Below are positions 43,771-53,116 of a DNA stretch of 64,000 bases, one piece after another. Within the stretch, counting starts at the first letter, position 1, and the number at the start of each line of letters is the position of its first letter. The notes under the pieces are model-generated. The model had not been told where the DNA came from and did no database searches. It saw only the letters and a list, made by a program, of their open reading frames with translations. The DNA comes from Streptomyces sp. HUAS YS2 (GTDB lineage Bacteria; Actinomycetota; Actinomycetes; Streptomycetales; Streptomycetaceae), in assembly GCF_033343995.1 (NCBI RefSeq), contig NZ_CP137573.1, positions 6,171,001 through 6,235,000 on the forward strand. The letters are read 5' to 3'. The position numbers and the translations under genes were made by a program.

Positions 43771-45413
43771 GCAGCACCTTCGAGGCCGCCACGCCCCTCG
43801 CCGTACTCGCCGCCGGGAACGCCACCTCCGAGCACCGGCCGCTGATCATCACCCTCTTCGGGGCCTTCGTCGTCGCCACCCTGTGCATCACGGTGTGGGC
43901 GGGCCGGCAGACCCGCAGCGCGGCCGACTTCTATGCCGGCGGCCGCCAGTTCACCGGCTTCCAGAACGGCCTCGCCATCTCCGGCGACTACATGTCCGCC
44001 GCGTCCTTCCTCGGCATCGCCGGCGCCATCGCCCTCTTCGGTTACGACGGCTTCCTCTACTCCATCGGCTTCCTCGTCGCCTGGCTGGTCGCCCTGCTCC
44101 TGGTCGCCGAGCCGCTGCGCAACTCCGGCCGCTTCACCATGGGCGACGTGCTCGCCTACCGGATGCGCCAGCGCCCGGTCCGCACCGCCGCCGGCACCTC
44201 CACCATCGTCGTCTCGATCTTCTACCTGCTCGCCCAGATGGCCGGCGCCGGCGTCCTCGTCTCGCTGCTGCTCGGCATCACCAGCGACGGCGGCAAGGTC
44301 GCCATCGTCGCCCTGGTCGGCGTGCTGATGATCGTGTACGTCACCATCGGCGGCATGAAGGGCACCACCTGGGTGCAGATGGTCAAAGCCGTGCTCCTGA
44401 TCGCCGGCACGCTCCTGATCACCTTCCTCATCCTGCTGAAGTTCGACTTCAACCTCTCCGAGCTGCTCGGCGCCGCCGCGACCAACAGCGGCAAGGGCGC
44501 CGCGTTCCTGGAGCCGGGCCTGAAGTACGGCGCCACCGCCATCTCGAAGCTGGACTTCATCTCGCTCGGCATCGCCCTCGTCCTCGGCACCGCCGGCCTG
44601 CCGCACATCCTGATCCGCTTCTACACGGTGCCCACTGCCAAGGCGGCCCGGAAGTCCGTCAACTGGGCCATCGGCATCATCGGCGCCTTCTACCTGATGA
44701 CGATCGTGCTCGGCTTCGGCGCGGCGGCCCTGCTCAAGAACAGCGACATCATCGCCTCCAACAAGGCGGGCAACACCGCCGCCCCGCTCGCCGCCCTCGA
44801 GGTCGGCGGCGGCGCGGGCTCCACCGGCGGCGCGATCCTGCTCGCCGTCATCTCGGCCGTCGCCTTCGCGACCATCCTCGCCGTGGTCGCCGGTCTGACC
44901 CTCGCCTCGTCCTCGTCCTTCGCGCACGACATCTACGCCAACGTGATCAGGCGCGGCAAGGCCACCGAGCAGGAGGAGGTCCGGGCCGCCCGCTGGGCGA
45001 CCGTCCTCATCGGCATCGTCTCGATCGCGCTCGGCGCGCTCGCCCGCGACCTCAACGTCGCCGGCCTGGTCGCCCTCGCCTTCGCCGTCGCCGCCTCCGC
45101 CAACCTGCCGACGATCCTCTACAGCCTGTTCTGGAAGCGGTTCACCACCAGCGGCGCGCTCTGGTCCATCTACGGCGGTCTGATCTCCGCGGTCGTCCTC
45201 GTGCTGTTCTCGCCGGTCGTCTCCGGCAAGCCCACGTCGATGTTCAAGGAGGTGGACTTCTACTGGTTCCCGCTGGAGAACCCGGGCATCGTCTCCATCC
45301 CGCTCGGCTTCCTGCTCGGCTGGCTCGGCTCCGTCCTGTCCAAGGAGAAGCCGGACGCGGGCAAGTACGCGGAGCTCGAGGTCAAGTCGCTGACCGGCGT
45401 CGGAGCGCACTGA
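43767..45413 (+). CDS. actP: Cation/acetate symporter (SSS family)
   Basis: This 548-aa sodium:solute symporter has about 13 membrane helices. FYAGGRQFTGFQNGLAISGDYMSAASFLGIAGAIALFGYDGF near residue 52 is the hallmark of the acetate/monocarboxylate branch, followed by LPHILIRFYTVPTAKAARKSVNWA. It imports short-chain acids such as acetate or pyruvate with sodium or protons. Its coupling to the DUF485 gene supports the acetate assignment. Confidence 0.92.
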   Translation: MSSTFEAATPLAVLAAGNATSEHRPLIITLFGAFVVATLCITVWAGRQTRSAADFYAGGRQFTGFQNGLAISGDYMSAASFLGIAGAIALFGYDGFLYSIGFLVAWLVALLLVAEPLRNSGRFTMGDVLAYRMRQRPVRTAAGTSTIVVSIFYLLAQMAGAGVLVSLLLGITSDGGKVAIVALVGVLMIVYVTIGGMKGTTWVQMVKAVLLIAGTLLITFLILLKFDFNLSELLGAAATNSGKGAAFLEPGLKYGATAISKLDFISLGIALVLGTAGLPHILIRFYTVPTAKAARKSVNWAIGIIGAFYLMTIVLGFGAAALLKNSDIIASNKAGNTAAPLAALEVGGGAGSTGGAILLAVISAVAFATILAVVAGLTLASSSSFAHDIYANVIRRGKATEQEEVRAARWATVLIGIVSIALGALARDLNVAGLVALAFAVAASANLPTILYSLFWKRFTTSGALWSIYGGLISAVVLVLFSPVVSGKPTSMFKEVDFYWFPLENPGIVSIPLGFLLGWLGSVLSKEKPDAGKYAELEVKSLTGVGAH

Positions 45414-45443
45414 CCGCACCCGTCCCGACACCGTCCGAAACCG

Positions 45444-45485
45444 CGGGGCGGTCGCGTCGTAGAGTCCTACGACGCGACCGCCCCG
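45444..45485 (+). terminator. 18-bp perfect hairpin after the symporter gene
   Basis: CGGGGCGGTCGCGTCGTA (45444-45461) pairs exactly with 45468-45485 over a 6-nt loop, 31 nt after the stop and before the moaA promoter region. Confidence 0.88.
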
Positions 45486-45575
45486 CTCCTCGTTCCAAAC
45501 GGCCCGTGCCCGATGTCAGGACCGTCGCGTAGGCTCGGCTTGGAGAAATCACCGAACGACAGGCAGGTGCGCGCC

Positions 45576-46568
45576 GTGCTCATCGACACCTACGGCCGTG
45601 TGGCCACCGACCTGCGCGTGTCGCTGACCGACCGGTGCAACCTCCGCTGTACGTACTGCATGCCCGAGGAGGGCCTGCAGTGGCTGGCCAAGCCAGACCT
45701 GCTCACCGACGACGAGATCGTCCGGCTGATCCGCATCGCGGTCACCGACCTCGGCGTCACCGAGGTCCGCTTCACCGGTGGTGAGCCGCTGCTGCGCCCC
45801 GGTCTGGTCGGCATCGTCGAGCGCTGCGCGGCCCTGGAGCCGCGCCCCAGGATGTCCCTGACCACCAACGGCATCGGTCTCAAGCGCACCGCCACCGCCC
45901 TGAAGGCCGCCGGTCTCGACCGGGTCAACGTCTCCCTCGACACGCTGCGCCCCGACGTCTTCAAGACCCTGACCCGCCGCGACCGTCACCACGACGTGCT
46001 GGACGGCATGGCCGCCGCCCGGGACGCCGGGCTCACCCCGGTCAAGGTCAACGCGGTCCTGATGCCCGGACTCAACGACGACGAGGCCCCCGACCTGCTC
46101 GCCTGGGCCATGGAGAACGAGTACGAGCTCCGGTTCATCGAGCAGATGCCGCTCGACGCCCAGCACGGCTGGAAGCGCGACGGCATGATCACCGCCGGGG
46201 ACATCCTGGAGTCGCTGCGCACCCGCTTCACCCTCACCCCCGAGGGCGCCGACGAGCGCGGCTCCGCGCCCGCCGAGCGCTGGGTGGTCGACGGCGGACC
46301 GCACACCGTCGGCGTGATCGCCTCCGTCACCCGCCCGTTCTGCCGGGCCTGCGACCGGACCCGGCTCACCGCCGACGGCCAGGTGCGTACCTGCCTGTTC
46401 GCCACCGAGGAGACGGACCTGCGGGCGGCCCTGCGCTCGGACGACACCACGGACGCCGAGGTCGCCCGACTCTGGAAGCAGGCGATGTGGGGGAAGAAGG
46501 CCGGTTCCGGTCTGGACGACCCGAGCTTCCTGCAGCCCGAGCGCCCGATGTCAGCGATCGGCGGCTGA
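45576..46568 (+). CDS. moaA: GTP 3',8-cyclase, molybdenum cofactor synthesis
   Basis: This 330-aa radical-SAM enzyme catalyses the first step of molybdopterin synthesis. The N-terminal 4Fe-4S motif is CNLRCTYC near residue 25, with TGGEPLLRPG and TTNGIGLKR. The C-terminal cluster is CRACDRTRLTADGQVRTC, and the chain ends in the required Gly-Gly. GTG 45576 gives the standard length; the frame opens 63 nt earlier. Its 3' end overlaps the convergent small gene by 18 nt. Confidence 0.95.
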   Translation: MLIDTYGRVATDLRVSLTDRCNLRCTYCMPEEGLQWLAKPDLLTDDEIVRLIRIAVTDLGVTEVRFTGGEPLLRPGLVGIVERCAALEPRPRMSLTTNGIGLKRTATALKAAGLDRVNVSLDTLRPDVFKTLTRRDRHHDVLDGMAAARDAGLTPVKVNAVLMPGLNDDEAPDLLAWAMENEYELRFIEQMPLDAQHGWKRDGMITAGDILESLRTRFTLTPEGADERGSAPAERWVVDGGPHTVGVIASVTRPFCRACDRTRLTADGQVRTCLFATEETDLRAALRSDDTTDAEVARLWKQAMWGKKAGSGLDDPSFLQPERPMSAIGG

Positions 46569-46826
46569 GTCCTCGGCGCCGGGCCGGGCCTCCCACTCCG
46601 CCAGGGACACGACGTCCTTGAGGAAGCCGCGGACGCCCAGGAACTGGGACAGGTGCTCGCGGTGCTCCTCGCACGCCAGCCAGGTCTTGCGCCGCTCCGG
46701 CGTGTGCAGCTTCGGGTTGTTCCAGGCCAGCACCCATACCGCGGCCGCACGGCAGCCCTTGGCGGAACAGATCGGGGTGTCGGCGCTCTCCGCGCTCTCC
46801 GGGTTGATCACCGGATCATTCTCCAC
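46551..46826 (-). CDS. Conserved small Cys/His protein of unknown function
   Basis: This 91-aa soluble protein has possible zinc ligands in CSAKGC near residue 20 and WLACEEHREHLSQFL near residue 49. The C-terminus contains VRGFLKDVVSLAEWEARPG. It overlaps the moaA 3' end by 18 nt on the opposite strand. I know it only as a conserved actinobacterial protein; the pattern Cys-x4-Cys ... Cys-x2-His suggests a single zinc site. Confidence 0.75.
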   Translation of the reverse strand: MENDPVINPESAESADTPICSAKGCRAAAVWVLAWNNPKLHTPERRKTWLACEEHREHLSQFLGVRGFLKDVVSLAEWEARPGAEDSAADR

Positions 46827-46833
46827 ACAAAAC

Positions 46834-46869
46834 GACGCCGAGCAGCCACGGGGGGAGCTGCCCGGCGTC
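46834..46869 (-). terminator. Hairpin between two minus-strand genes
   Basis: GACGCCGAGCAGC (46834-46846) pairs with 46857-46869 with one mismatch over a G-rich 10-nt loop. It should end transcription from the DUF3099 gene before the small Cys/His gene. Confidence 0.65.
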
Positions 46870-46945
46870 GGTCCGTCGCTCCGACGGGGGATGCGGAGCG
46901 CAAAGGCAGTATGTCACGGGGACCCCACTGCGGTGCACCGTTACT

Positions 46946-47353
46946 TCATGATTGATCTGAGCTTTTCTTGAGCTTCTCGTCGGGGCTGTCGGAGGGCTGA
47001 TCGGCAGGCGCGTCCGCGGCGTTGCCGGCGGGCTCGCCGGCCGGCTCGTCGGCGGTCCTCTCCTCGAGCATCGGACGGCTCGGCGCCATCACGAAGGTCG
47101 AGGGCAGGGTGGGCGCCGACTCGCGGCCCGCGTTCGCGATCACCACGGCGATGTACGGCAGCAGCAGGCCCAGCGCCAGCGCCACGAACGCCACATGCCG
47201 TTCCACGTTCCACAGCACCGCCGCCAGGATCACCGAGATGGTGCGCACCGTCATCGAGATCACGTAGCGGCGCTGCCGGCCCCGTACGTCCTCGTCCAGA
47301 CCCTTGCGGGCGCCGGTGATCCGGAAGACCTCGTCTTTTCCGTGCGTCCGCAT
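46946..47353 (-). CDS. DUF3099-type membrane protein
   Basis: This 135-aa protein begins EVFRITGARKGLDEDVRGRQRRYVISMTVRT, the conserved DUF3099 start. Two membrane helices follow (RTISVILAAVLWNVERHVAFVALALGLLLPYIAVVIANAG), then a disordered tail rich in Ala, Asp, Pro and Ser. It is conserved in actinobacteria with no known role. ATG 47353 is the first residue of the conserved part. Confidence 0.8.
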   Translation of the reverse strand: MRTHGKDEVFRITGARKGLDEDVRGRQRRYVISMTVRTISVILAAVLWNVERHVAFVALALGLLLPYIAVVIANAGRESAPTLPSTFVMAPSRPMLEERTADEPAGEPAGNAADAPADQPSDSPDEKLKKSSDQS

Positions 47354-47534
47354 CACGTTCCACCACCAGACGTCCGTGCCGGACTCTCCCCGGTCCGGAC
47401 CTGCTTCCACGGTACGCCCGCGGCCCGGACGGTCTGAGACCGGGTCACGTATGGAGCTGTCCGACATGCGCCGTATGGATGACTGGCCGAGACTGAGCCT
47501 GCATGCGCAGATTGCGCCGCACGAGGAGGCGACG

Positions 47535-47810
47535 ATGGGCTGGTTGTGGGCGATCATCGTGGGATTCGTCCTCGGCCTGATCGCGAAGGCGATCCTGCCG
47601 GGGAAGCAGCAGATCCCGCTGTGGCTGACGACCGTGTTCGGCATTCTCGGCAGCGTTCTCGGTAACGCCGTCGCGACCTGGATCGGTGTCAACGAGACGA
47701 AGGGCATCGACTGGACACGCCACCTCCTCCAGCTGCTGGGTGCGATCGCGGTGGTGGGCCTGGGCGACATGCTGTGGGTCCAGCTCAAGGGCAACAAACG
47801 GACCGCCTGA
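47535..47810 (+). CDS. GlsB/YeaQ/YmgE family membrane protein
   Basis: This 91-aa three-helix membrane protein of the transglycosylase-associated (GlsB) family has GWLWAIIVGFVLGLIAKAILPGKQ at the start, then LTTVFGILGSVLGNAVATWIG and HLLQLLGAIAVVGLGDMLW. Members are stress-induced in several bacteria; function is unclear. GAGGAGG lies 6 nt upstream of ATG 47535. Confidence 0.88.
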   Translation: MGWLWAIIVGFVLGLIAKAILPGKQQIPLWLTTVFGILGSVLGNAVATWIGVNETKGIDWTRHLLQLLGAIAVVGLGDMLWVQLKGNKRTA

Positions 47811-47870
47811 GCCGGGCCGGGCGGGGCGGAGTGACGGCCGCCCACCGAGGAGCCCGGCCGGCAGGGACGT

Positions 47871-47920
47871 GAACGGCGGCCCGGGTACGCGTGGTGAAAC
47901 GCGTACCCGGGCCGCCGTTC
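47871..47920. terminator. 22-bp perfect bidirectional hairpin
   Basis: Arms 47871-47892 and 47899-47920 are exact reverse complements over a 6-nt GGTGAA loop. It lies between the convergent GlsB-family gene and tyrS and should terminate both. Confidence 0.92.
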
Positions 47921-47954
47921 TGCGTCCTCGGGATGCTCGGGAGGTGCCGGCGCC

Positions 47955-49223
47955 TCAGGCCCCGGCGAACTCGATCGCCGCCAGGTTCTTCTTGCCCCGC
48001 CGCAGCACCAGCCAGCGGCCGTGCAGCAGCTCCTCCGCCGCGACCTCGGCGTCCTCGGCGGTGACCTTCACGTTGTTCACGTACGCCCCGCCCTCCTTCA
48101 CCGTGCGCCGCGCCGCCGACCTGCTCGGTGCGAGACCGACCTCGGTGAACAGGTCCACGACCTGACCCAGCTCGGTGACCTTCGCGTGCGGCAGCTCCGA
48201 GAGCGCCGCCGCCAGCGTCGCCTCGTCCAGGTCCGCCAGCTCGCCCTGGCCGAACAGCGCCTTCGACGCGGCGATCACGGCCGCGCACTGGTCGGCGCCG
48301 TGCACCAGCGCGGTCAGCTCCTCGGCCAGCGCGCGCTGCGCGGTGCGGGCCTGCGGCCGCTCCTCGGTGATGCGCTCCAGCTCCTCCAGCTCCTCACGGG
48401 ACTTGAAGGAGAGGATGCGCATGTACCGGGTGATGTCCCGGTCGTCCACGTTCAGCCAGAACTGGTAGAACGCGTACGGCGTGGTCATCTCCGGGTCGAG
48501 CCAGACGGCGCCGCCCTCGGTCTTGCCGAACTTGGTGCCGTCCGCCTTCGTCATCAGCGGCGTCGCCAGCGCGTGCACGACCGCGTCCGGCTCCATGCGG
48601 TGGATCAGGTCGAGGCCGGCCACCAGGTTGCCCCACTGGTCGGAACCGCCCTGCTGCAGCGTGCAGCCGTAGCGCCGGTACAGCTCCAGGAAGTCCATGC
48701 CCTGGAGCAGCTGGTAGCTGAACTCGGTGTAGCTGATGCCCTGCTCGGACTCGAGCCGCCGCGCGACCGAGTCCTTGGTCAGCATCTTGTTGACCCGGAA
48801 GTGCTTGCCGATGTCCCGCAGGAACTCGATCGCCGACATGCCGGCGGTCCAGTCCAGGTTGTTCACCATGATCGCGGCGTTCTCGCCCTCGAAGGAGAGG
48901 TACGGCTCGATCTGGCCGCGCAGCCGGTTCACCCAGTTCGCGACCGTCTCCGGGTCGTTCAGGGTGCGCTCGGCGGTGGGACGCGGGTCGCCGATCTGGC
49001 CGGTCGCCCCGCCGACCAGCGCCAGCGGCCGGTGCCCGGCCTGCTGGAGCCGGCGGACGGTGAGCACCTGGACCAGGTGGCCGACGTGGAGACTGGCGGC
49101 GGTCGGGTCGAAGCCGCAATAGAACGTGACGGGACCGTCCGCGAGAGCCTTGCGCAAAGCGTCCTCGTCGGTGGACTGGGCGAACAGCCCGCGCCACTTC
49201 AGCTCCTCGACGATGTCCGTCAC
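47955..49223 (-). CDS. tyrS: Tyrosyl-tRNA synthetase
   Basis: This 422-aa class I synthetase has the HIGH motif seen as LHVGHLVQ near residue 47 and the tyrosine/tRNA region LQGMDFLELYRRYGCTLQQGGSDQWGNLV. The KMSKS equivalent is TKADGTKFGKT, and an S4-type RNA-binding tail (GLAPSRSAARRTVKEGGAYVNNVKV) follows. It is preceded by the TldD/PmbA genes with a 57-bp gap and no visible T-box leader. Confidence 0.96.
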   Translation of the reverse strand: MTDIVEELKWRGLFAQSTDEDALRKALADGPVTFYCGFDPTAASLHVGHLVQVLTVRRLQQAGHRPLALVGGATGQIGDPRPTAERTLNDPETVANWVNRLRGQIEPYLSFEGENAAIMVNNLDWTAGMSAIEFLRDIGKHFRVNKMLTKDSVARRLESEQGISYTEFSYQLLQGMDFLELYRRYGCTLQQGGSDQWGNLVAGLDLIHRMEPDAVVHALATPLMTKADGTKFGKTEGGAVWLDPEMTTPYAFYQFWLNVDDRDITRYMRILSFKSREELEELERITEERPQARTAQRALAEELTALVHGADQCAAVIAASKALFGQGELADLDEATLAAALSELPHAKVTELGQVVDLFTEVGLAPSRSAARRTVKEGGAYVNNVKVTAEDAEVAAEELLHGRWLVLRRGKKNLAAIEFAGA

Positions 49224-49280
49224 GTCGTCCGTCTCCTCGTGATGAATCAGCAGTACAGATGTCCGCCCAGTCTAGGCGGG

Positions 49281-50675
49281 TCAGACTCCCTTGCTGACCG
49301 AGCTCATGTTGAAGTCCGGCACCCGCAGGGCGGGCATCGCGGCCCGGGTGAACCAGTCGCTCCACTCGCGCGGCAGCGTCTTCTCGGTCCGCCCCGCCTC
49401 GGAGGCCCGCGACAGCAGGTCCACCGGCGACTCGTTGAACCGGAAGTTGTTCACCTCGCCGACCACCTCGCCGTTCTCGACCAGGTAGACGCCGTCCCGG
49501 GTCAGCCCGGTCAGCAGCAGCGTCGCCGGGTCGACCTCGCGGATGTACCAGAGGCAGGTCAGCAGCAGACCGCGCTCGGTGGCGGCGACCATCTCGTCGA
49601 GCGACCGCTCGCCACCGCCGTCCAGGACCAGGTTGCCGATCGCAGGGGCGACGGGCAACCGGGTGAGGCCCGCGCTGTGCCGGGTCGTCGTCAGGTGCTC
49701 CAGCGTCCCTTCCCGCACCCAGTCCGTCGGCGCGAGCGGCAGGCCGTTGTCGAAGACCGAGGAGTCGTCGCCGGACGCGTGGGCGATCACGAACGGCGCG
49801 GACTCCAGGCCCGGCTCGTTCGGGTCGGAGCGCAGGGTCAGCGGCAGCGGCGAGAGCGTCTCGCCGATCCGGGTGCCGCCGCCGGGCTTGGAGAAGACGG
49901 TACGGCCCTCCACGGCGTCCCGGGCGGCCGACGACCAGAACTGGTAGATCAGCAGGTCGGCGACGGCGGTCGGCGGCAGCAGCGTCTCGTACCGCCCGGC
50001 GGGCAGCTCCAAGCGGCGCTGCGCCCAGCCGAGCCGGGTCGCCAGCTCGGCGTCCAGGGCCGCCGGGTCGACGTCCTTGAAGTCCCGGGTCGCCCGGCCG
50101 GCCCAGGCCGAGCGGGTGCGGTCGGGCGACTTGGCGTTCAGCTCCAGAGTGCCCTTCGGCTGGTCGTGCCGGAGCCGCAGCCCCGTCGACGTGCCCAGGT
50201 ACGTGGAGGTCAGCTCGTGGTTGGCGAAGCCGTACAGCTCCCGGCTGCCGGCCCGGGCCCGGGCGAACGCCTCGCCGAGGGCGGGCGCGAAGTCCGCGAA
50301 CACGGCCGAGGACGTCTCGGCGGGCGCGTCGGTGAAGTCGGGGGACGCGGGCACGCCCGCGACCAGCGGCTGGGCGTCCTCCGCGGGCCCCGCGGCCCGC
50401 GCGGCCTCCTCGGCCGCCCGCACCAGCGGCTCCAGGTCGTCCGCCGTGACGGCCGACCGGGACACGACGCCGGAGGCGGTGCCCTGCGCACCGTCGACCG
50501 TGGCGACCACGGTGAGCGTGCGGCCGCGGGTGACGCCGTTGGTGGTCAGCGCGTTCCCGGCCCAGCGCAGGTTGGCGCTCGACTCCTCGTCCGCGATGAC
50601 GACGCATCCGTCCGCGCGCGACAGCTCCAGGGCGCGCTCGACGATCTCGTACGGCTTGGTGATCCGAGAGCTCAT
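49281..50675 (-). CDS. pmbA: TldE/PmbA-type metalloprotease subunit
   Basis: This 464-aa TldE-like partner of TldD lacks the HExxxH motif. It carries FSKPGGGTRIGETLSPLPLTLRSDPNEPGLE, ALPVAPAIGNLVLDGG-like text and ILLTGLTRDGVYLVENGEVVGEVNNFRFNESP near the C-terminus, all typical of PmbA/TldE. With TldD it forms a heterodimeric protease that trims unfolded peptides and matures some RiPPs. ATG 50675 overlaps the tldD stop as ATGA. Confidence 0.92.
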   Translation of the reverse strand: MSSRITKPYEIVERALELSRADGCVVIADEESSANLRWAGNALTTNGVTRGRTLTVVATVDGAQGTASGVVSRSAVTADDLEPLVRAAEEAARAAGPAEDAQPLVAGVPASPDFTDAPAETSSAVFADFAPALGEAFARARAGSRELYGFANHELTSTYLGTSTGLRLRHDQPKGTLELNAKSPDRTRSAWAGRATRDFKDVDPAALDAELATRLGWAQRRLELPAGRYETLLPPTAVADLLIYQFWSSAARDAVEGRTVFSKPGGGTRIGETLSPLPLTLRSDPNEPGLESAPFVIAHASGDDSSVFDNGLPLAPTDWVREGTLEHLTTTRHSAGLTRLPVAPAIGNLVLDGGGERSLDEMVAATERGLLLTCLWYIREVDPATLLLTGLTRDGVYLVENGEVVGEVNNFRFNESPVDLLSRASEAGRTEKTLPREWSDWFTRAAMPALRVPDFNMSSVSKGV

Positions 50676-52204
50676 CGCCCCGCCTCCTGCGTGGTGTTCA
50701 GAATGTTCACGCCCCGGAAGAGGGCGGAGGGGCAGCCGTGGGAGACCGCGGCGACCTGGCCCGGCTGGGCCTTGCCGCAGTTGAAGGCGCCGCCCAGGAC
50801 GTACGTCTGCGGGCCGCCGACCTTCTCCATCGAGCCCCAGAAGTCCGTCGTCGTCGCCTGGTACGCGACGTCCCGCAGCTGACCGGCCAGCCGGCCGTTC
50901 TCGATGCGGAAGAAGCGCTGCCCGGTGAACTGGAAGTTGTAGCGCTGCATGTCGATCGACCACGACCGGTCGCCGACCACGTAGATGCCGCGCTCCACAC
51001 CCCCGATCAGATCCTCCGTGGAGAGCCCGCCCGGGTCCGGCTGCAGCGACACGTTCGCCATCCGCTGCACCGGCACATGGCCGGGGGAGTCCGCGAACGC
51101 GCAGCCGTTGGACCGGCCCAGGCCGGTCAGCTTCGCGATCCGCCGGTCGAGCTGGTAGCCGACCAGCGTGCCGTCCTTCACCAGGTCCCAGCTCTGAGCC
51201 TGGACGCCCTCGTCGTCGTACCCGATGGTCGCGAGGCCGTGCTCGGCGGTCCTGTCGCCCGTGACGTTCATGATCGGCGAGCCGTACGTCAGCTTGCCGA
51301 GCTGGTCGAAGGTGGCGAACGAGGTGCCCGCGTACGCCGCCTCGTAGCCCAGCGCCCGGTCCAGCTCGGTCGCGTGACCGATCGACTCGTGGATCGTCAG
51401 CCACAGGTTCGACGGGTCGACGACCAGGTCGTACCGCCCCGCCTCGACGCTCGGCGCGCGCATCTTCTCGGCGAGCAGGCCGGGGATCTCCTCCAGCTCC
51501 GCGTCCCAGTCCCACCCGGTGCCGGTCAGGTACTCCCAGCCGCGCCCGACCGGCGGCGCGATCGTCCGCATCGAGTCGAACTCGCCGGTCGTCCCGTCCA
51601 CCGCGACGGCGGTCAGCTGCGGGTGCAACCGGACCCGCTGCTGCGTGGTCACGGTGCCCGCCGTGTCCGCGTAGAACTTGTTCTCCTGGACGGTCATCAG
51701 CGACGCGTCCACGTGCGCCACGCCCTCGGCGCCCAGCAGCCGCGCGCTCCAGTCGGCGAGCAGCGCGCTCTTCTCCTCGCCGGGCACGTCGAACGGGTTG
51801 ATCTCGTACGACGAGATCCACGTCTTCTCCGCGTGCACCGGCTCCTCGGCCAGCTCCACGCGCTCATCGGACCCCGCCGCGGAGATGATCTTCGCGGACA
51901 GCTGGGCCATCGCCACCGCCTGCGAGGCGACCCGCGCCGCCGCGTCCATGGTCAGGTCGACCCCGGACGCGAACCCCCAGGCGCCGCCGTGCACCACCCG
52001 CACCGCGTACCCGAGATCCGTGGTGTCCGAGGAGCCCGCGGGCTTGGCGTCCCGGAGCCGCCAGGAGGCGCTGCGCACCCGCTCCAGGCGGAAATCGGCA
52101 TGCGTCGCGCCGAGCGCGCGCGCCCGCGCGAGCGCCGCGTCGGCGAGTGCCCGCAGCGGCAGCGCCGTGAAGGCTTCGTCGAGGGAATGGGTCCCAGATG
52201 GCAC
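50672..52204 (-). CDS. tldD: TldD metalloprotease
   Basis: This 510-aa catalytic subunit has the zinc site HESIGHATELDRALGYEAAYAGTSFA near residue 262 and the downstream Cys of FNCGKAQPGQVA. IYVVGDRSWSIDMQRYNFQFTGQRFFRIENGRLAGQLRDVAYQ is the typical beta-rich C-terminus. It is the first of three minus-strand genes ending with tyrS. The upstream region is shared with fabG. Confidence 0.93.
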   Translation of the reverse strand: MPSGTHSLDEAFTALPLRALADAALARARALGATHADFRLERVRSASWRLRDAKPAGSSDTTDLGYAVRVVHGGAWGFASGVDLTMDAAARVASQAVAMAQLSAKIISAAGSDERVELAEEPVHAEKTWISSYEINPFDVPGEEKSALLADWSARLLGAEGVAHVDASLMTVQENKFYADTAGTVTTQQRVRLHPQLTAVAVDGTTGEFDSMRTIAPPVGRGWEYLTGTGWDWDAELEEIPGLLAEKMRAPSVEAGRYDLVVDPSNLWLTIHESIGHATELDRALGYEAAYAGTSFATFDQLGKLTYGSPIMNVTGDRTAEHGLATIGYDDEGVQAQSWDLVKDGTLVGYQLDRRIAKLTGLGRSNGCAFADSPGHVPVQRMANVSLQPDPGGLSTEDLIGGVERGIYVVGDRSWSIDMQRYNFQFTGQRFFRIENGRLAGQLRDVAYQATTTDFWGSMEKVGGPQTYVLGGAFNCGKAQPGQVAAVSHGCPSALFRGVNILNTTQEAGR

Positions 52205-52288
52205 AGCTGTCTCCTGTCGTGTGAGACCGGTCGTCCCTGATCATGTCGCGCTTCGGGGCGCGATGCCACGAGCTTTCTGTAGGGACCC

Positions 52289-52314
52289 GACAGTGGCATG
52301 CGGGTGCCACTGTC
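52289..52314. promoter_or_regulatory. 10-bp perfect palindrome upstream of fabG
   Basis: GACAGTGGCA (52289-52298) and TGCCACTGTC (52305-52314) are exact reverse complements around TGCGGG, midway between tldD and fabG. It could be the site of a dimeric repressor of fabG-fabI or tldD. No known consensus was matched. Confidence 0.65.
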
Positions 52315-52391
52315 AGGGGTCGATTCCCGCGAAGAGCGACCGGACCGATAGGTTTTCGAGGTACCAGACCGCTTATCGAAAGGGTGATCCG

Positions 52392-53111
52392 TTGAGCCGC
52401 TCGGTTCTCGTCACCGGAGGAAACCGGGGCATCGGCCTCGCCATCGCCCGCGCTTTCGCCGAGGCCGGCGACAAGGTCGCCATCACGTACCGGACCGGGG
52501 AGCCGCCGGCCGCTCTGACCGAGCTCGGCTGCCTCGCCGTCAAGTGCGACATCACCGACACCGAGCAGGTGGAGCAGGCCTACAAGGAGATCGAGGAGAA
52601 GCACGGTCCGGTGGAGGTGCTGGTGGCCAACGCCGGCGTCACCAAGGACCAGTTGCTGATGCGGATGTCCGAGGAGGACTTCACGTCCGTCCTCGACACC
52701 AACCTCACCGGCACCTTCCGGGTCGTGAAGCGGGCCAACCGCGGCATGCTCCGTGCCAAGAAGGGCCGCGTCGTCCTGATCTCCTCGGTCGTCGGACTGC
52801 TCGGCTCCGCCGGGCAGGCGAACTACGCCGCCTCGAAGGCCGGCCTGGTCGGCTTCGCCCGTTCCCTCGCCCGTGAGCTGGGTTCGCGCAACATCACGTT
52901 CAACGTCGTCGCGCCCGGTTTCGTCGACACCGACATGACCAAGGTGCTCACCGACGACCAGCGCGCGGGCATCGTGTCCCAGGTTCCGCTGGGTCGCTAC
53001 GCGCAGCCGGAGGAGATCGCCGCCGCGGTCAGGTTCCTCGCCTCCGACGACGCCTCGTACATCACTGGAGCCGTCATCCCGGTTGACGGCGGATTGGGCA
53101 TGGGTCACTGA
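52392..53111 (+). CDS. fabG: 3-oxoacyl-ACP reductase
   Basis: This 239-aa SDR has VLVTGGNRGIGLAIA near residue 6, VANAGVTKDQLLMRMSEEDF near residue 77, the Ser in VLISSVVGLLGSAGQ and the catalytic YAASK near residue 145. It reduces beta-ketoacyl-ACP in fatty acid synthesis. TTG 52392 follows AAGGG. Immediate linkage to fabI (5-bp gap) gives the same pairing as mycobacterial fabG1-inhA. Confidence 0.93.
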   Translation: MSRSVLVTGGNRGIGLAIARAFAEAGDKVAITYRTGEPPAALTELGCLAVKCDITDTEQVEQAYKEIEEKHGPVEVLVANAGVTKDQLLMRMSEEDFTSVLDTNLTGTFRVVKRANRGMLRAKKGRVVLISSVVGLLGSAGQANYAASKAGLVGFARSLARELGSRNITFNVVAPGFVDTDMTKVLTDDQRAGIVSQVPLGRYAQPEEIAAAVRFLASDDASYITGAVIPVDGGLGMGH

Positions 53112-53116
53112 TCACC

